DNA of 64,000 nt from an uncultured Oscillospiraceae bacterium (GCA_944385415.1 CALWXC010000006.1:58437-122436); one strand, 5' to 3'. Numbered from the stretch's first letter, positions 37,181 through 46,276 are shown. Numbers and translations: made by a program. The notes: generated from the letters alone by a model not told the origin.

Positions 37181-37720
37181 TCAGACAGTTTTACCGAGAT
37201 CAAAAGCCCGCTGCAACGCCGGGTGGCCCTGAATCTCGCCCACGGCGGTGACGCCGCCGGCAAAGACCGTCCCGGCCAGCCGGGATTTTTCAAAGCAGTC
37301 AATCCAGCCCTGGAGACCGGTTACCGCGCCGTCCACCGTGTGTTCGTCCGCTTCTGCCGCCGCAGCCAGAAGATAGATGTCCCGAAATTGATAATCGGCG
37401 GGGAACAGGGGATTGGCCCGGTCCAGCAGGGTTTTCATCTGGCCGCACATACCATAATAATAAATGGGCGTGGCAAAGGCCAGGACGTCGGCGGCCAGCA
37501 TCTTTTGGGTGATGGCGTCGGCGTCGTCCCGGATGATGCAGCGCTGGGTGTTCTGGCAGGAGAGACACCCTTTGCAGAATCCAATGGTTTTATCATACAG
37601 TGTGATTTTTTCCACCTGGTTTCCGGCTTCCTGGACGCCGCGAACAAAGGCGTCGGCCAAGGCGTCGGAGTTGCCGCCCTTCCGGGGGCTGGTGGAAAGA
37701 ACCAAAACCGTTTTACTCAT
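37181..37720 (-). CDS. Flavodoxin-like NAD(P)H-dependent oxidoreductase
   Basis: A 179-residue protein of the NADPH-dependent FMN reductase / iron-sulfur flavoprotein family. The FMN phosphate loop STSPRKGGNSD is at residues 9-19, and a GFCKGCLSCQNTQRC cysteine cluster (about 47-61) resembles the compact cluster site of iron-sulfur flavoproteins. TPIYYYGMCGQMKTLLDR contacts the flavin ring. It is coupled to the upstream acetyltransferase by an ATGA overlap. Confidence 0.87.
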   Translation of the reverse strand: MSKTVLVLSTSPRKGGNSDALADAFVRGVQEAGNQVEKITLYDKTIGFCKGCLSCQNTQRCIIRDDADAITQKMLAADVLAFATPIYYYGMCGQMKTLLDRANPLFPADYQFRDIYLLAAAAEADEHTVDGAVTGLQGWIDCFEKSRLAGTVFAGGVTAVGEIQGHPALQRAFDLGKTV

Positions 37721-38298
37721 AGCAGTTCCTCCTCGCTGATGGTGCGCATGGGTTTGGCGGGCACGCCGCCGACAATGGTGTTTTCCGGGACGTCCTTGGT
37801 GACCACGGCCCCGGCGGCCACAATGGCCCCGTCTCCGATGGTCACGCCGGGCAGGACAATGGCCCCCGCGCCAATCCAGACCTTGCTGCCGATGTGAATG
37901 GGGGCGGGAATCATGTCGGCCCGCTTCCGGGGCAACAGGGCGTGATTGAGGGTGGCCAGCACCACATTATGACCAATCAGGGTATCGTCCCCGATGTAAA
38001 TGCCGCCCTGGTCCTGGAATTTACAGCCCATGTTGATAAAAACCCGTTTTCCGATGTGGATGTTTTTGCCGCAGTCGGTGTAAAAGGGCGGGAACAGTCC
38101 AAAAGTCTCATCTACCGGCTGTCCGATGAGCTGAGAGAACAGGGCCCGCAGCTCTTTCGGTTCGTGATACCGGCCATTGATCTCCGCCGTGATGCGCAGA
38201 GCCTCCTGGCTGGCGGTGTGCATGAACAGATGGGCTTCGCTGCCGCCAGACACGGGTGCGCCGCTGTTCAGATGATTCAAAAATGCTTCTAATTCCAT
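37717..38298 (-). CDS. Maltose/galactoside O-acetyltransferase family (left-handed beta-helix)
   Basis: A 193-residue hexapeptide-repeat acetyltransferase of the Maa/LacA/NodL type. An N-terminal helical cap is followed by repeats such as NIHIGKRVFINMG, GIYIGDDTLIGHNVVLATLNH (catalytic His) and IGSKVWIGAGAIVLPGVTIGDGAIVAAGAVVTKDVP. It acetylates a sugar or similar hydroxyl using acetyl-CoA. The start at 38298 has AGGAGCG before it; a 21-residue upstream extension lacks support. It is the first gene of the minus-strand operon that runs to 34852. Confidence 0.9.
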   Translation of the reverse strand: MELEAFLNHLNSGAPVSGGSEAHLFMHTASQEALRITAEINGRYHEPKELRALFSQLIGQPVDETFGLFPPFYTDCGKNIHIGKRVFINMGCKFQDQGGIYIGDDTLIGHNVVLATLNHALLPRKRADMIPAPIHIGSKVWIGAGAIVLPGVTIGDGAIVAAGAVVTKDVPENTIVGGVPAKPMRTISEEELL

Positions 38299-38332
38299 CT
38301 TGCGCTCCTGTTCCAATGATTTTTTCAATCTA

Positions 38333-38361
38333 ATTGTATCATTCAACCGAGAGAATAACAA
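38333..38361 (-). promoter_or_regulatory. Promoter of the acetyltransferase-flavodoxin operon
   Basis: Minus strand TTGTTA (38361-38356), 17 bases, TACAAT (38338-38333), about 35 bases before the first start codon. Confidence 0.6.
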
Positions 38362-38433
38362 ATACCTATATAGAATATCTTATTATGCCTAAAAGTAATG
38401 GATAGGAGCGGACACAGTTTTGACCGGGAACGG

Positions 38434-38463
38434 TTGTTCCCGACGGGGGTTCTGTGATAGAAT
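38434..38463 (+). promoter_or_regulatory. Candidate promoter of the MATE gene
   Basis: TTGTTC (38434-38439), 18 bases, TAGAAT (38458-38463). GGGAAC-GGTT-GTTCCC (38426-38441) forms an inverted repeat over the -35 and could be an operator. Confidence 0.45.
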
Positions 38464-38520
38464 ACGAAAGGAATTTGCGGATGGAGACGGTTTCCATCCA
38501 ACGGAGGCACGGAACAGAGG

Positions 38521-39840
38521 ATGAAACGGGATTTGACCACCGGACCGGTGACGGCCACCATGGTGACCTTCGCCCTGCCCATGATTCTGGGCAACATTTT
38601 GCAGCAATGCTATAATCTGGCCGACACCTGGATGGTGGGCCACTATATCGGCGCCGACGCCCTGGGGGCCGTGGGCAGCGCCTATACGCTGATGACATTT
38701 CTCACGTCGCTGCTCATCGGCATGTGTATGGGCGCGGGGGCATTGTTTTCCATTCGGTACGGACGCCGGGAGCTGGAGCCCATGCGGGAGTATATGGCTG
38801 CTTCCTTTGTGCTGATTTTGGGCATGACGGCGGTGCTGACGGCGTTGGCGTATGCGTTTTTAAACCCCATTCTGCGGTTGATGCAGACGCCGCAGGAGGT
38901 CTTCGACGCCATGGGCGACTATATGCGCGTCATTCTGGCGGGACTGATTTTTGTCTATCTCTATAACTATTTTGCCTATGTGCTCCGGGCCACGGGAAAT
39001 TCTGTGGTGCCGCTGGTGTTTTTGGGCATTAGTACCGTTTTGAACATTGGCCTGGATTACGTCTTTGTGGCGGTGCTGCACCGGGGCGTGGCCGGAGCCG
39101 CCGAGGCTACGGTCATCGCCCAGGCAGCGGCGGGGCTGGGCATCGCCGGGTATACGCTGCTGCGGGAACCGCTGCTGCCCCGGCCGGGGCAGGGCGTGGC
39201 CATCCGACGGAGCCGGATGGGGGAGATTCTCTCCTATGCGGCGGCCACCGGCGCACAGCAGTCGGTGATGAATTTCGGTATCCTGATGATTCAGGGCTTG
39301 GTCAACAGCTTCGGTACCGCCGTCATGGCGGCCTTTGCCGCCGGTGTGAAAATCGACACCCTGGCGTATATGCCCGCCCAGGAGTTCGGCAACGCCTATT
39401 CCATCTTCACATCCCAGAACTACGGAGCGGGGAAGCGGGAGCGTATCCGCTCTGGCACCCGCAGCGCTGTGACACTGGTGCTGGTATTCTGTGCCCTGAT
39501 CTCTCTGGCTGTCTGGCTGCTGGCCCCCCAGCTTATGGGCATTTTTCTGAGCTCCGAGGAGACGGAGGCGTTGGCTGTTGGTGTGTCGTATCTGCGTATC
39601 GAGGGCGCCTGGTATTGCGGTATCGGCGTACTGTTTCTGTTGTACGGGTACTTCCGGGCGGTGGAGCAGCCTAAAATCTCCCTGGTGCTCACAGTGGTTT
39701 CCCTGGGTACCCGGGTGGTTCTGGCTTATGCTCTGGCTCCCCAATTCGGTGTGGCTGCCATCTGGTGGGCGATCCCCATCGGCTGGGTACTGGCCGACGG
39801 CACCGGCATCCTGCTGGGCCGCTGTAAACCGGCAAAGTGA
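38521..39840 (+). CDS. MATE-family efflux transporter
   Basis: A 439-residue membrane protein with about twelve helices in two halves, of the MATE/NorM-DinF superfamily. The opening GPVTATMVTFALPMILGNILQQCYNLADTWMVG is the family hallmark. These exporters expel cationic drugs or metabolites using Na+ or H+ gradients. It is a single-gene unit with its own candidate promoter and a terminator. A second, distinct MATE gene lies at 56981. Confidence 0.92.
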   Translation: MKRDLTTGPVTATMVTFALPMILGNILQQCYNLADTWMVGHYIGADALGAVGSAYTLMTFLTSLLIGMCMGAGALFSIRYGRRELEPMREYMAASFVLILGMTAVLTALAYAFLNPILRLMQTPQEVFDAMGDYMRVILAGLIFVYLYNYFAYVLRATGNSVVPLVFLGISTVLNIGLDYVFVAVLHRGVAGAAEATVIAQAAAGLGIAGYTLLREPLLPRPGQGVAIRRSRMGEILSYAAATGAQQSVMNFGILMIQGLVNSFGTAVMAAFAAGVKIDTLAYMPAQEFGNAYSIFTSQNYGAGKRERIRSGTRSAVTLVLVFCALISLAVWLLAPQLMGIFLSSEETEALAVGVSYLRIEGAWYCGIGVLFLLYGYFRAVEQPKISLVLTVVSLGTRVVLAYALAPQFGVAAIWWAIPIGWVLADGTGILLGRCKPAK

Positions 39841-39843
39841 ATC

Positions 39844-39893
39844 AAAAAGGGACCCGTTGCAGAATCAAACAGTTCTGCAACGAGCCCCTTTTT
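39844..39893 (+). terminator. Terminator after MATE gene, first copy of an inverted hairpin pair
   Basis: AAAAAGGG and CGTTGCAGA (39855-39863) pair with TCTGCAACG (39874-39882) and CCCTTTTT (39886-39893), with a three-base internal mismatch. A near-identical copy in reverse orientation occurs at 40379-40423. Confidence 0.85.
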
Positions 39894-40081
39894 ACGAAGA
39901 TTGTCGGGACAGGTAATACCGCCGACAGGCGATAATGATTAGAGTTGTTCATAATCTTGTACTATAGTTTACTTGAAGATACAGAAGCTACCAAAATGAA
40001 CTACACAATGCAGTAAAAACAATTTTGATGGATTTATTGACGGTGAGATAATCAAACCATTTTTATATTTATTTTGAGAAA

Positions 40082-40321
40082 GTGGACAAAATGCGAGTAA
40101 ATGAACTTAAAAATAAATTAGATGAAATAGGTGTTCCTCAGAATTTATATTCTATCATGACTGGGGGACTACCAAATGAGAGATTGTGTATCGTAAACGA
40201 GAAAATGTGGCAAGTATATTATAGTGAACGCGGCAAAAAAGTAGGGCATAAATTTTTTGAAACTGAAGAAGAAGCCTGTGAATATTTTTATAAAAAGATG
40301 AAAAGATATTCAACAATTTAA
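40082..40321 (+). CDS. Small unknown protein in a low-GC islet
   Basis: A 79-residue protein if read from GTG 40082; ATG 40091 would give 76 residues. It is not recognised. It contains LPNERLCIVNEKMWQVYYSERG and FFETEEEACEYFYKKM, a composition and size like orphan immunity proteins of polymorphic toxin systems, but that is only an impression. The stretch 39900-40370 is clearly AT-rich compared with both neighbours and lacks a strong ribosome site. The islet is flanked by inverted copies of a hairpin, which suggests insertion. Confidence 0.6.
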   Translation: MDKMRVNELKNKLDEIGVPQNLYSIMTGGLPNERLCIVNEKMWQVYYSERGKKVGHKFFETEEEACEYFYKKMKRYSTI

Positions 40322-40378
40322 TATTCTGGCTACCATCTTATCAGCCCAGCACACAACAAAAAACAGCCACCTACAAGG

Positions 40379-40423
40379 AAAAGACCCGCTGCAGAACCTT
40401 TGATTCTGCAACGGGCCTTTTTT
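40379..40423. terminator. Terminator at the end of the nucleoside transporter operon, second copy of the hairpin
   Basis: CCCG (40385-40388) with CGGG (40412-40415) and TGCAGA (40390-40395) with TCTGCA (40405-40410) form the stem; six Ts follow on the plus strand and a shorter T run on the minus strand. Read on the minus strand it closely matches the hairpin at 39844-39893. Confidence 0.75.
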
Positions 40424-41409
40424 CATCGTTCTTCTCGGAAATAGCTGAGGCCCAGGGAGGCCGGAGGCTGATTTTCCCGCTTTTTGCGGATGCTGACGAG
40501 AATCAGTACAACGATGGTGACAATATAGGGAATCATCTTGAAAATCTCCTGGGAGCTGCGGCCCAGACCCTCAATGTAATTGTAGAGCCAGCGGAGGTAA
40601 CCGAACAGGTACGCGCCCCAGATCACATTGATGGGTTTCCAGGTGGCGAAGATCACCAGGGCCACGGCCAGCCAGCCCAGGGACTCGATGGTGCCGTCAC
40701 TGGCCCAGGTGCCTTTGACGTAGTCCATGGTATAGTACAGGCCGCCCAGGCCGGAAATGCCAGCGCCCAGACAGGTGGCTACATACTTGTAGCGGGTGAC
40801 GTTGATACCGGCGGCGTCGGCGGTGGCGGGGTTTTCGCCCACGGCCCGCAGGTTCAGGCCCGTGCGGGTGCGGTTGAGGAACCAGGCCATACAGACAGCC
40901 AGGACCAGGGCCACATACACCAGAAAGCCATGGCCGAAAATCACCTTGCCGAAGGAACCCAGGTCATTGGCAAAGGGCAGGCTGGCCCGGTAGACGGCGG
41001 AGGTGGAGGCCACGGAAATCTGGCCCACACCACCGGCCAGGGTATTCAATGCGCCGCCGAAGAAATTGGCAATGCCGCCGCCGAAGATGGTCAGCGTCAG
41101 GCCGGTGACGTTCTGGTTGACCCGCAGGGTGATGGTCAGAAAGCTGTAGAGGAGACCGCCCAGGCAGGAAGCGGCGAAGGAACAGACCAGGGAGATCACC
41201 AGACAGAGGAAGCCGTTGGGGTCCGGGGTGGACATCTCATAGAAGAATGCACCGGCCAGACCGGCGATGGCGCCCAAATACATGATGCCGGGGACGCCCA
41301 GGTTCAGGTTGCCGGACTTTTCCGCCAGAATTTCGCCCAATGCGCCGTAGAGAATGACGGTGCCGAAGATGATGGCGGACATGAAAAGCTGACTGCTGAA
41401 AATCGTCAT
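40423..41409 (-). CDS. Nucleoside-type ABC transporter permease (NupQ-like)
   Basis: A 328-residue permease of the BmpA-associated nucleoside/purine importer family. It shows the EILAEKSGNLNLGVPGIMYLGA motif, where other permeases of this class read GxxNIGxEGxM, and RTGLNLRAVGENPATADAAGI. It forms a channel with the permease encoded just upstream on the minus strand, overlapping it by four bases. It closes a BMP-ATPase-permease-permease operon and is followed by a hairpin terminator. Confidence 0.9.
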   Translation of the reverse strand: MTIFSSQLFMSAIIFGTVILYGALGEILAEKSGNLNLGVPGIMYLGAIAGLAGAFFYEMSTPDPNGFLCLVISLVCSFAASCLGGLLYSFLTITLRVNQNVTGLTLTIFGGGIANFFGGALNTLAGGVGQISVASTSAVYRASLPFANDLGSFGKVIFGHGFLVYVALVLAVCMAWFLNRTRTGLNLRAVGENPATADAAGINVTRYKYVATCLGAGISGLGGLYYTMDYVKGTWASDGTIESLGWLAVALVIFATWKPINVIWGAYLFGYLRWLYNYIEGLGRSSQEIFKMIPYIVTIVVLILVSIRKKRENQPPASLGLSYFREER

Positions 41410-42515
41410 GCGCCCTTGGCCTCCTTTCCGCTGCGGGGAATCAGACGGTAATTGATAAAGAATTCACTGCCGATGATGCAGAACAGAATGATGCCGGTGA
41501 TGACGTTGGCGGCGAAGTCGTTGAGACCGAACTGGGTGGCAATCTCAATGGCGCCCTGCTGCAAAAACACCAGCAGCAGAGAGATCAACAGCATGACAAA
41601 GGTGTTGAACTTGGCAATCCAGGCCACAATAATGGCCGTAAAACCCCGTCCGCCGGCGGTGTCCACGGAGATGGTGTGGTCCGCACCGGCCACAGCGATA
41701 AATCCGGCCAGACCGCAGATGGCGCCGGAGAGGATCATGGTGCGGATGATGACCTTGGAGGGTTTGATACCGGCGTACCGGGCGGTGTTGACGCTTTCGC
41801 CCAGAACGGCGATTTCATAGCCCTGCTTGGAGTAGCGCAGATAGATGTACATGCCCACGGTCAGCACCAGCACCAGCAGCACATTGAGGCCGCAGCTGAT
41901 GCCGAACAGTTCCGGGAACCAGCCGGAGCGGGTCTGCTGATTGATCTGGCCCACCACGTTGGAGCCATAGGGGTTTTCCCACAGGGAGACACAATAGCTG
42001 GTCAGCTGAATGGCCACATAGTTGAGCATCAGGGTAAACAACGTCTCGTTGGTGTTCCAGCGGGCCTTGAACAGGGCGGGAATCAGACCCCACACGGCGC
42101 CGGCGGCCAGACTGGCCACACCCATAACCAGAAGCAGTAGAGGCGTGGACATGGTGTTGCCCAGGTGAATCATCATACCGGCGGTGACGATGCCGCCAAT
42201 CAGGACTTGACCCTCTGCGCCGATGTTCCAGAACCGCATTTTAAAGGCGGGGGCCAGACCGATGGCAATACATAGCAGCGTCATGACCTCCCGGACTGTA
42301 ATCCAGGTCCGGCGGGAGGTGCCGAAGGCGCCGTCATACATGGCCTTGTAGACATCCACGGGGTTCAGCTTCGTCAGGGAGTAGATAAACAGGCCGCTGA
42401 GCACCAGGGCCAGAAACACGGCGGCCAGCCGGATGAGACAGCTCTTCCAAAGGGCGATGCCGTCCCGCTTGGCAATGCGCACCAGGGGCGCTGTATGGAT
42501 GGCGGGAGAACTCAT
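41406..42515 (-). CDS. Nucleoside-type ABC transporter permease (NupP-like)
   Basis: A 369-residue permease with the diagnostic MRFWNIGAEGQVLIGGIVTAG segment and a late GRGFTAIIVAWIAKFN segment, as in NupP. The start at 42515 has GGAGGG before it, and it overlaps the ATPase gene by four bases; a longer upstream frame lies inside the ATPase gene and is rejected. Confidence 0.9.
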   Translation of the reverse strand: MSSPAIHTAPLVRIAKRDGIALWKSCLIRLAAVFLALVLSGLFIYSLTKLNPVDVYKAMYDGAFGTSRRTWITVREVMTLLCIAIGLAPAFKMRFWNIGAEGQVLIGGIVTAGMMIHLGNTMSTPLLLLVMGVASLAAGAVWGLIPALFKARWNTNETLFTLMLNYVAIQLTSYCVSLWENPYGSNVVGQINQQTRSGWFPELFGISCGLNVLLVLVLTVGMYIYLRYSKQGYEIAVLGESVNTARYAGIKPSKVIIRTMILSGAICGLAGFIAVAGADHTISVDTAGGRGFTAIIVAWIAKFNTFVMLLISLLLVFLQQGAIEIATQFGLNDFAANVITGIILFCIIGSEFFINYRLIPRSGKEAKGA

Positions 42516-44059
42516 TGTGCAGCACCCTCCTTTTCCTGTAAATTGGTCATACGGAGACCTACTTCTTCCTTGGTGGTGGTGCGGCCGTCCAGAATGCCGT
42601 TGACCTTGCCGGAGCACAGGACCAAAATCCGGTCGCACAGCTCCAGCAGCACGTCCAGGTCTTCGCCCACATAGACCACGGCCACGCCCTCTATTTTCTG
42701 CGCTGTCAGCAGATTATAAATGGTATAGGATGTGTTGATATCCAGGCCCCGGACGGCATAAGCCGTCATGAGCACCTTGGGGGCAGCGGCGATTTCACGG
42801 CCCACCAGCACCTTTTGGACGTTGCCGCCGGACAGACGGCGTACCGGCGTATTGACGCCGGGAGTTACCACTTCCAACTGCTCTCGGACCTGCTCGGCCA
42901 GCTTCTTGGGGTCCCGGCGGTTGGTGAAAATGGGCAGGCCCTTGCGGTAGCTGCGGAGCATCATATTGTCGGTCATGCCCATGGAGCCCACCAGACCCAT
43001 GCCCAGCCGGTCCTCGGGGACAAAGGACAGGGCCACACCTGCTTTTTTGATGGCCAGAGGGCTCATGCCCACCAGTTCCTTTTCCGTCTGGCCGCCGTCA
43101 TCGGCGGGGAAGTAGCGGATGGAGCCGGTCTCAATGCGCTGGAGTCCCGCAATGGATTCCAGCAGCTCCTTCTGACCGCAGCCGGAAATACCGGCAATGC
43201 CCAGGATTTCACCGCCGTAGACGTCGAAGGTCACATCGTCCAGCGCCTTGACGCCGTATTGATTGCGGACTGTCAGGCCCCGGACCTCCAGCCGCTTGGT
43301 CCGTTCTTTCGGTTCGGGCCGGTCAATGTTCAGCGTCACGGCGTGGCCCACCATCATGTCGGTGAGCTTTTGGGGGTCCGTGTCGCAGGTGGCCACATCG
43401 CCCACATAGGCGCCCTTGCGGAGCACCGCCACCCGGTCGGAAATCTCCATGACCTCATGGAGCTTGTGGGTGATGATGACAATGGACTTGCCGTCGGCTT
43501 TCATGTTGCGCAGCACGGCAAAGAGCCGGGCCGTCTCCTGCGGGGTCAGAACGGCAGTGGGTTCGTCGAGAATCAGAATATTGGCGCCGCGGTACAGCAC
43601 CTTGACGATTTCCACCGTCTGCTTTTCCGACACGGACATGTCGTAGATTTTCTTTTCCGGGTCCACGGCAAAGCCGTACTTGTCGCAGATTTCCCGGATG
43701 CGCCGGGCGGCGGCTTTCAGGTCCAGGCGTCCCGGCTCCTTGAGGCCCAGGACGATGTTTTCCGTGGCCGTCAGCACATCCACCAGCTTGAAGTGCTGGT
43801 GAATCATACCGATGCCCAGATCAAAGGCGTCCTTGGGGGAATGGATGGTCACCGCCTTGCCGTTTACCAGAATCTCACCGGCGTCGGGGTAGTAGATGCC
43901 GGAAAGCATGTTCATCAGCGTTGTTTTACCGCTGCCGTTCTCGCCCAGCAGGGACAGAATTTCGCCCCGGTGAATCTGCAAATCCACCCGGTCGTTGGCC
44001 ACTACGGGGCCAAAGGTTTTGGTGACGCCGCGCAGTTCCACGGCGTATTCCGTAGCCAA
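42512..44059 (-). CDS. Nucleoside-type ABC transporter ATP-binding protein (NupO-like)
   Basis: A 515-residue tandem ATPase. The first half has GENGSGKTT, SVSEKQTVEIVKVL and ILILDEPTAVL. The second half has the degenerate GISGCGQKELLE and RRLSGGNVQKVLVGRE, followed by APKVLMTAYAVRGLDI, where the usual Glu/Asp after Walker B is replaced, as is common in this family's second half. I place the start at TTG 44059, eight bases after AAAGGG; GTG 44068 lies on top of that site. Confidence 0.9.
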   Translation of the reverse strand: MATEYAVELRGVTKTFGPVVANDRVDLQIHRGEILSLLGENGSGKTTLMNMLSGIYYPDAGEILVNGKAVTIHSPKDAFDLGIGMIHQHFKLVDVLTATENIVLGLKEPGRLDLKAAARRIREICDKYGFAVDPEKKIYDMSVSEKQTVEIVKVLYRGANILILDEPTAVLTPQETARLFAVLRNMKADGKSIVIITHKLHEVMEISDRVAVLRKGAYVGDVATCDTDPQKLTDMMVGHAVTLNIDRPEPKERTKRLEVRGLTVRNQYGVKALDDVTFDVYGGEILGIAGISGCGQKELLESIAGLQRIETGSIRYFPADDGGQTEKELVGMSPLAIKKAGVALSFVPEDRLGMGLVGSMGMTDNMMLRSYRKGLPIFTNRRDPKKLAEQVREQLEVVTPGVNTPVRRLSGGNVQKVLVGREIAAAPKVLMTAYAVRGLDINTSYTIYNLLTAQKIEGVAVVYVGEDLDVLLELCDRILVLCSGKVNGILDGRTTTKEEVGLRMTNLQEKEGAAQ

Positions 44060-44084
44060 ACAAATCACCCTTTCTGCGGATACT

Positions 44085-44112
44085 GCAAAGGGGGGCAGAT
44101 GCCCCCCTTTGC
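44085..44112 (-). repeat. Intercistronic hairpin between BMP lipoprotein and ATPase genes
   Basis: GCAAAGGGGGGC (44085-44096) pairs perfectly with GCCCCCCTTTGC (44101-44112), loop AGAT. It lies 12 bases after the binding-protein stop. No T run follows on the minus strand, so it probably stabilises the upstream mRNA or only partly terminates. Confidence 0.75.
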
Positions 44113-44124
44113 GGCTGATGTCAA

Positions 44125-45423
44125 TTATTGTGCATTCAGTTCGGTGATGCCGTCGATGCGCAGGGAGAAATACGGGGCCGCACGGTGGACGGATTCCTCA
44201 AAGTGACCGTCCTTGATGCACTCCACGGTGTCGCCTTCATAGATGACGTTGCCGGTGACAAAGTCCACAATGGACAGGTCGAAAGTGGAGGTGGTGACGG
44301 TCTCGCCGCCCACGGTGAACTTGCTGGTATCGAAGACGTGCAGGGAGCCGTCTTTCAGACCGGCCCAGGCGGCGTCCACGGCTTCCTGGGTACCCTCAGC
44401 GCAGTTCTTGCCCAGGGCGGAGATGGACTGGGCGCCGTCGGCGTAGCCGCAGGCGAAGTCGGCGGGGATTTCCTCACCGGCCAGGAAGGTTTCCAGGGTG
44501 TGCTTGTAGAGAACGGACCAGACGTTCTGAGCGGAGGTCAAAGCGGCGTCGGGCGCGGCAGCCTGCATGTCGATGTTGTAGCCCACGCTGTAGACGGGCT
44601 TACCGGCTTCCCAGGCGGCCTGGACGGCGGAGGGAGCGCCGGTGGAGTCGGCGTGCTGGCTGATGATGACCGCGCCGCGGTCCATGAGGACGTTGGCGGC
44701 CTCGGCCTCCTCAGTCAGACCAAACCAGGTGTTGGTGTACTGTACCTCCATGGTGGCCTCAGGGACGATGGACTGGATGCCCAGCAGGAAAGCGGTGTAG
44801 CCGGAAACCACTTCGGCGTAGGGGAACGCGCCCACATAGCCCACCTTGGCTTCGGTGACTTCGCCGTTGTCCAGCAGCTCCTTGAGCTTCATACCGGCCA
44901 CAACGCCGGAGACATAGCGGGATTCATACGTATAGGGGAAAATGTTCTTGACGTTGGACATGCCGGAGACGGCGGCCTGATCGCCGGTGCAGGCCACAAA
45001 GATGGTGTCGGGGAACTCGGCGGCGGCCTGCATCATATGGGTCTGATGGCCGTAGGAATCGGAGAAGATGATATCGCAGCCGGCGTCGGCCAGGTCGGCG
45101 GCCATATCGTAGCAGGTGGCGTCCTCGGGAATGTTCATCTTGTAGGTGACGTTCTCTTCGGGAATGCCCAGCTCGGTGCAGGCGGTCTTGATGCCCTCAA
45201 TGTGGGCCATGTCGTAGGCGGAGTTCTCATCGTGGAGCAGAATCACGCCCACCTGGATTTCTTCGGGGCTCATGCCGGTGGTCTCTCCGGTGGAGTCGCC
45301 GGCGTTTTCGGTGGTGCCGGGTTCCTGGGCGGTGTCGCCGCTGGGGGCGTCGGTCTTGCTGCCGCAGGCGACCATGCCGAAGACCATGGTCAGGGACAGC
45401 AGAAGCGCGAGCAGTTTCTTCAT
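44125..45423 (-). CDS. BMP-family (nucleoside-binding) lipoprotein
   Basis: A 432-residue binding lipoprotein of the Med/BmpA/NupN family. The lipobox MVAC gives an acylated Cys at about 19, and a Thr/Glu/Gly linker leads to the fold. The latter includes QVGVILLHDENSAYDMAHIEGIKTAC, DIIFSDSYGHQTHMMQAAAEFPDTIFVACTG and KVGYVGAFPYAEVVSGYTAFLLG, typical of BMP proteins. Related proteins bind purine nucleosides or other purines. The start at 45423 is seven bases after AGGAGG; an ATG two codons earlier is too close. Confidence 0.9.
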   Translation of the reverse strand: MKKLLALLLSLTMVFGMVACGSKTDAPSGDTAQEPGTTENAGDSTGETTGMSPEEIQVGVILLHDENSAYDMAHIEGIKTACTELGIPEENVTYKMNIPEDATCYDMAADLADAGCDIIFSDSYGHQTHMMQAAAEFPDTIFVACTGDQAAVSGMSNVKNIFPYTYESRYVSGVVAGMKLKELLDNGEVTEAKVGYVGAFPYAEVVSGYTAFLLGIQSIVPEATMEVQYTNTWFGLTEEAEAANVLMDRGAVIISQHADSTGAPSAVQAAWEAGKPVYSVGYNIDMQAAAPDAALTSAQNVWSVLYKHTLETFLAGEEIPADFACGYADGAQSISALGKNCAEGTQEAVDAAWAGLKDGSLHVFDTSKFTVGGETVTTSTFDLSIVDFVTGNVIYEGDTVECIKDGHFEESVHRAAPYFSLRIDGITELNAQ

Positions 45424-45501
45424 TTTCATTCCTCCTGTTGTACGATGGGCCCGCAGGCCCGGCGGTCAGACGGGACATGTGTCCTATCTGTGAACAACTC
45501 T

Positions 45502-45530
45502 ATTTTACAGGAGAAACGGCAAAGTTACAA
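45502..45530 (-). promoter_or_regulatory. Promoter of the BMP-nucleoside transporter operon
   Basis: Minus strand TTGTAA (45530-45525), 17 bases, TAAAAT (45507-45502), about 75 bases before the lipoprotein start. Confidence 0.6.
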
Positions 45531-45735
45531 TATGGCAGCCAGAAAAAAGTGGAATTTGTGCAGGTTGAACGAGGAAAAGCGTGCTGCCGGGGAAAAAACT
45601 AAAATATTTTTTTGATGGCGGCCAAATTACGGGCGGAGACGAGGGAAAACACCAAAAAGTTCCATAATACCATTGACGCAAAGACGCCGGTACGGATTTG
45701 CCGTCTGACAACACGGACAAACTGCTCACAGAGAA

Positions 45736-45862
45736 CGTAGGGCGGGACCGATGTGTCCCGCCGCCGTGCTGCACCGCCGACCACCACCGGCGTAGGGGCC
45801 GGCATCCTTGACGGCCCCGGATGGGGTGCGGTGTGGGCGCGTCAGGGATGCCGCGCCCTACG
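45736..45862. repeat. 127-bp intergenic repeat, copy 1
   Basis: Begins CGTAGGGCG and ends CGCCCTACG, a 9-base inverted repeat. The core GTAGGGGCCGGCATCC...GACGGCCCCGGATGG is shared with a 127-bp copy at 56632-56758. No protein is supported. Confidence 0.8.
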
Positions 45863-46276
45863 AGGGATTGCACCGCCCGCCGGGGCGCATTGGCACCGGT
45901 GCGTGGGTGGGTGGCACTCGGTGCTGCATTGGTTGATGGTCTACGCCGTCCACCCCGCAAGGGTGGCGGCGCGGACCATGGCCCTTGGCCGGGGATTGCG
46001 CCATCTGCGGATGGCGCTTTGGGACGCTGGGGGAGTTTCGCCCGCTGCGACGGGCGACCGGGGCGTTGCACCTGGACCCCGCGATTTGGGCTGCACGCCG
46101 CTCGTTGGCAAGAGTGGTCGGCGAGGAATTTTGCGTCAGGCCAAGGTGTGGCTTCGCAGGCATACTGGATGTATGACAAGAAGACACACCGCAGGCATGG
46201 CGGAAAAGGCCCGGCGAGCACCGCAGACACACGGGTGGTGGGCAGCCCTCACAAGAAAAAAACGAGTAAAACTTTT
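45863..46276. repeat. GC-rich modular intergenic repeat region ending in the CGAGTAAAACTTTT motif
   Basis: Contains GCGCCATCTGCGGATGGCGCTTTGGGACGCTGG-type sequence near 46000 and a GCCCGCTGCGACGGGCGACC module, shared with 56835-56957 and, inverted, with 53803-53930. The right end CGAGTAAAACTTTT (46263-46276) is shared with two other sites. Apparent reading frames here are GC-rich artefacts with no ribosome sites. 46277-46365 shows no gene. Confidence 0.65.
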
